Origin: Gemmatimonadota bacterium
GTDB lineage: Bacteria > Latescibacterota > UBA2968 > UBA8231
Direction: 5' to 3'
DNA length: 64,000 nt
Assembly: GCA_018673255.1 (NCBI GenBank)
Contig: JABHDC010000087.1
Coordinates: 1-64,000 of the forward strand
A model generated the notes under the pieces. The model searched no databases and was not told where the DNA came from. It saw nothing but the letters and a program-made list of their open reading frames with translations. Made by a program: the position numbers and the translations under genes. Positions 63,243-64,000 of this stretch are shown here, in pieces. Each line of letters starts with the position of its first letter. The first letter of the stretch is position 1.

Positions 63243-64000
63243 TCAGTACTCCGGGGTGTAGTAGGCGCGATACTTTTCAAGGCCGGCGAAGATCGCTTCG
63301 GTCGTCGCCAGCGGTACATCATCGTTGATCTCAGCCTTGAGCCAGAGCCCACCCTCGGGTGAACCCAGTCGTTCGACTGCTTCGTGAATATGCCCGTCGA
63401 TGTCACCCGGCGCACAGAACGGGAAGAGCTGGCGATCCAGGTCGAGATCGACGCAGACCTTGCCCTTGCAGACAGCAACCAGTCCATCCAGACCATTGGC
63501 ACGGATCTGTGGATTCACAACAACCACGCCACAGTCCATGAGATCGGGAATGATTTCCAGGATGTGCCCGTCCGTGTGCATGTAGATGTGGTGGCCTGCA
63601 TCCCTGAAGGGTGCGTAGATCTGCTCGTAGCAGGGCTTCAGATACTTCCGCCAGACCTGAGGACTGACCGGCAGAGCATGCTGCATGCCCAGATCGTCGC
63701 CAAAGTAGACGAGACCTGGCTTGTCTCCTGCCTCACGCAATCGCAAATGGGCCTGCCGCAGATTGTAGCCGAGGACCGTATCGATCAGCATCTGCAACTC
63801 GGGTGGCTCTTCGGCGAAATCCACCATCAGTTCCTCGAAGCCGCGTAGATCACCCAGTCGCAGATACATGAAGCCGTGTGGGAAGCCTGCGTCTTCAACG
63901 GGCGGCTCGAGGCGGTGGACGGATTCCCGGGTAGGGACCGGGTGTCCGGTAACGATCGACTCATTGCCGTGGTGGACATTGCTCCAGACACACCCCCAGA
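63243..64000 (-). CDS. UroD/MtaA-family methyltransferase (paralog 7, N-terminus beyond window)
   Basis: About 252 codons of the C-terminal part. The frame continues to the right edge (WGCVWSNVHHGNESIVTGHP, then GFPHGFMYLRLGDLRGFEELM). HIYMHTDGHILEIIPDLMDCGVVVVNPQIRANGLDGL and VCVDLDLDRQLFPFCAPGDI mark it as UroD-family, with HTDG at the metal-site position. It is only 2 bp before the PEPCK-like gene and co-transcribed with it. Confidence 0.85.
   Translation of the reverse strand, partial: WGCVWSNVHHGNESIVTGHPVPTRESVHRLEPPVEDAGFPHGFMYLRLGDLRGFEELMVDFAEEPPELQMLIDTVLGYNLRQAHLRLREAGDKPGLVYFGDDLGMQHALPVSPQVWRKYLKPCYEQIYAPFRDAGHHIYMHTDGHILEIIPDLMDCGVVVVNPQIRANGLDGLVAVCKGKVCVDLDLDRQLFPFCAPGDIDGHIHEAVERLGSPEGGLWLKAEINDDVPLATTEAIFAGLEKYRAYYTPEY

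Overview
This is a GC-rich (roughly 60 percent or more), gene-dense piece of chromosome from an uncultured, diderm bacterium. A TolC/RND efflux system, a lipoprotein adaptor, a porin and M16 and TlpA-like envelope proteins show two membranes. Ferredoxin-dependent 2-oxoacid oxidation, ADP-forming acyl-CoA synthetase, a probable pyrophosphate-type PEP carboxykinase and corrinoid/folate methyl chemistry point to an anaerobic or microaerophilic lifestyle. The many UroD-family methyltransferases recall uncultured groups such as Latescibacterota, Poribacteria or Hydrogenedentota. That placement is a guess; no rRNA or ribosomal protein gene is present. No tRNA, CRISPR array, phage or insertion sequence was seen.

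Layout. 1-3462 (-): CoA-transferase and ADP-forming acyl-CoA synthetase. 3901-12893 (+): thioredoxin, TolC, small membrane protein, HlyD lipoprotein, RND pump, a sigma-54 activator and acetate kinase, ending in a hairpin. 12942-14047 (-): phosphotransacetylase preceded by a 37-codon membrane ORF. 14345-18397 (+): RpoD-like sigma factor, DtxR-FeoA-FeoA fusion and FeoB. 18510-21446 (+): arsM-acr3-arsR-arsC. 21475-29927 (-): formate-THF ligase, UroD methyltransferase, a three-domain methyltransferase/MetF/MetV fusion, DUF1638 protein, corrinoid protein and a second UroD. 30148-35928 (+): OFA-type MFS carrier, porin, two UroD proteins and a Dyp peroxidase. 35929-40748 (-): KorCBAD and SucDC. 41068-43243: two convergent UroD genes. 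43387-46587 (+): 2-hydroxyacid dehydrogenase, radical SAM enzyme and E1-like adenylyltransferase. 46619-52209 (-): TlpA-like protein without cysteines, CBM9/Yip1 membrane protein, ABC permease and ATPase, and an unrecognised protein. 52378-59677: cysteine synthase, M16 peptidase and GH2 glycosidase. 59761-64000 (-): probable PPi-PEPCK and a seventh, partial UroD gene.

How it may fit together. The centre of the window (21475-35007) looks like a pathway that takes methyl groups from an unknown methylated substrate. UroD proteins would pass the methyl to a corrinoid protein. The fused enzyme would move it to tetrahydrofolate and oxidise it to methylene-THF, and formate-THF ligase run backwards would give formate and ATP. 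The MFS carrier and porin would handle transport. FolD and a corrinoid reductive activase are not in the window. Nearby genes cover acetate, acetyl-CoA and 2-oxoglutarate metabolism.

The least expected result is regulatory. Eleven sites fit the sigma-54 -24/-12 promoter, two of them 12/12, and nearly all lie 15-110 bp before a start codon. Three intergenic sites share the inverted repeat GRGAC-N6-GTCYC at a constant 84-90 bp from a minus-strand sigma-54 promoter. A separate perfect 18-bp palindrome lies exactly 117 bp from each of two divergent sigma-54 promoters. A PAS/AAA+/Fis sigma-54 activator is encoded in one of these operons. Methyl, acetate and 2-oxoglutarate metabolism therefore appear to form one sigma-54 regulon.
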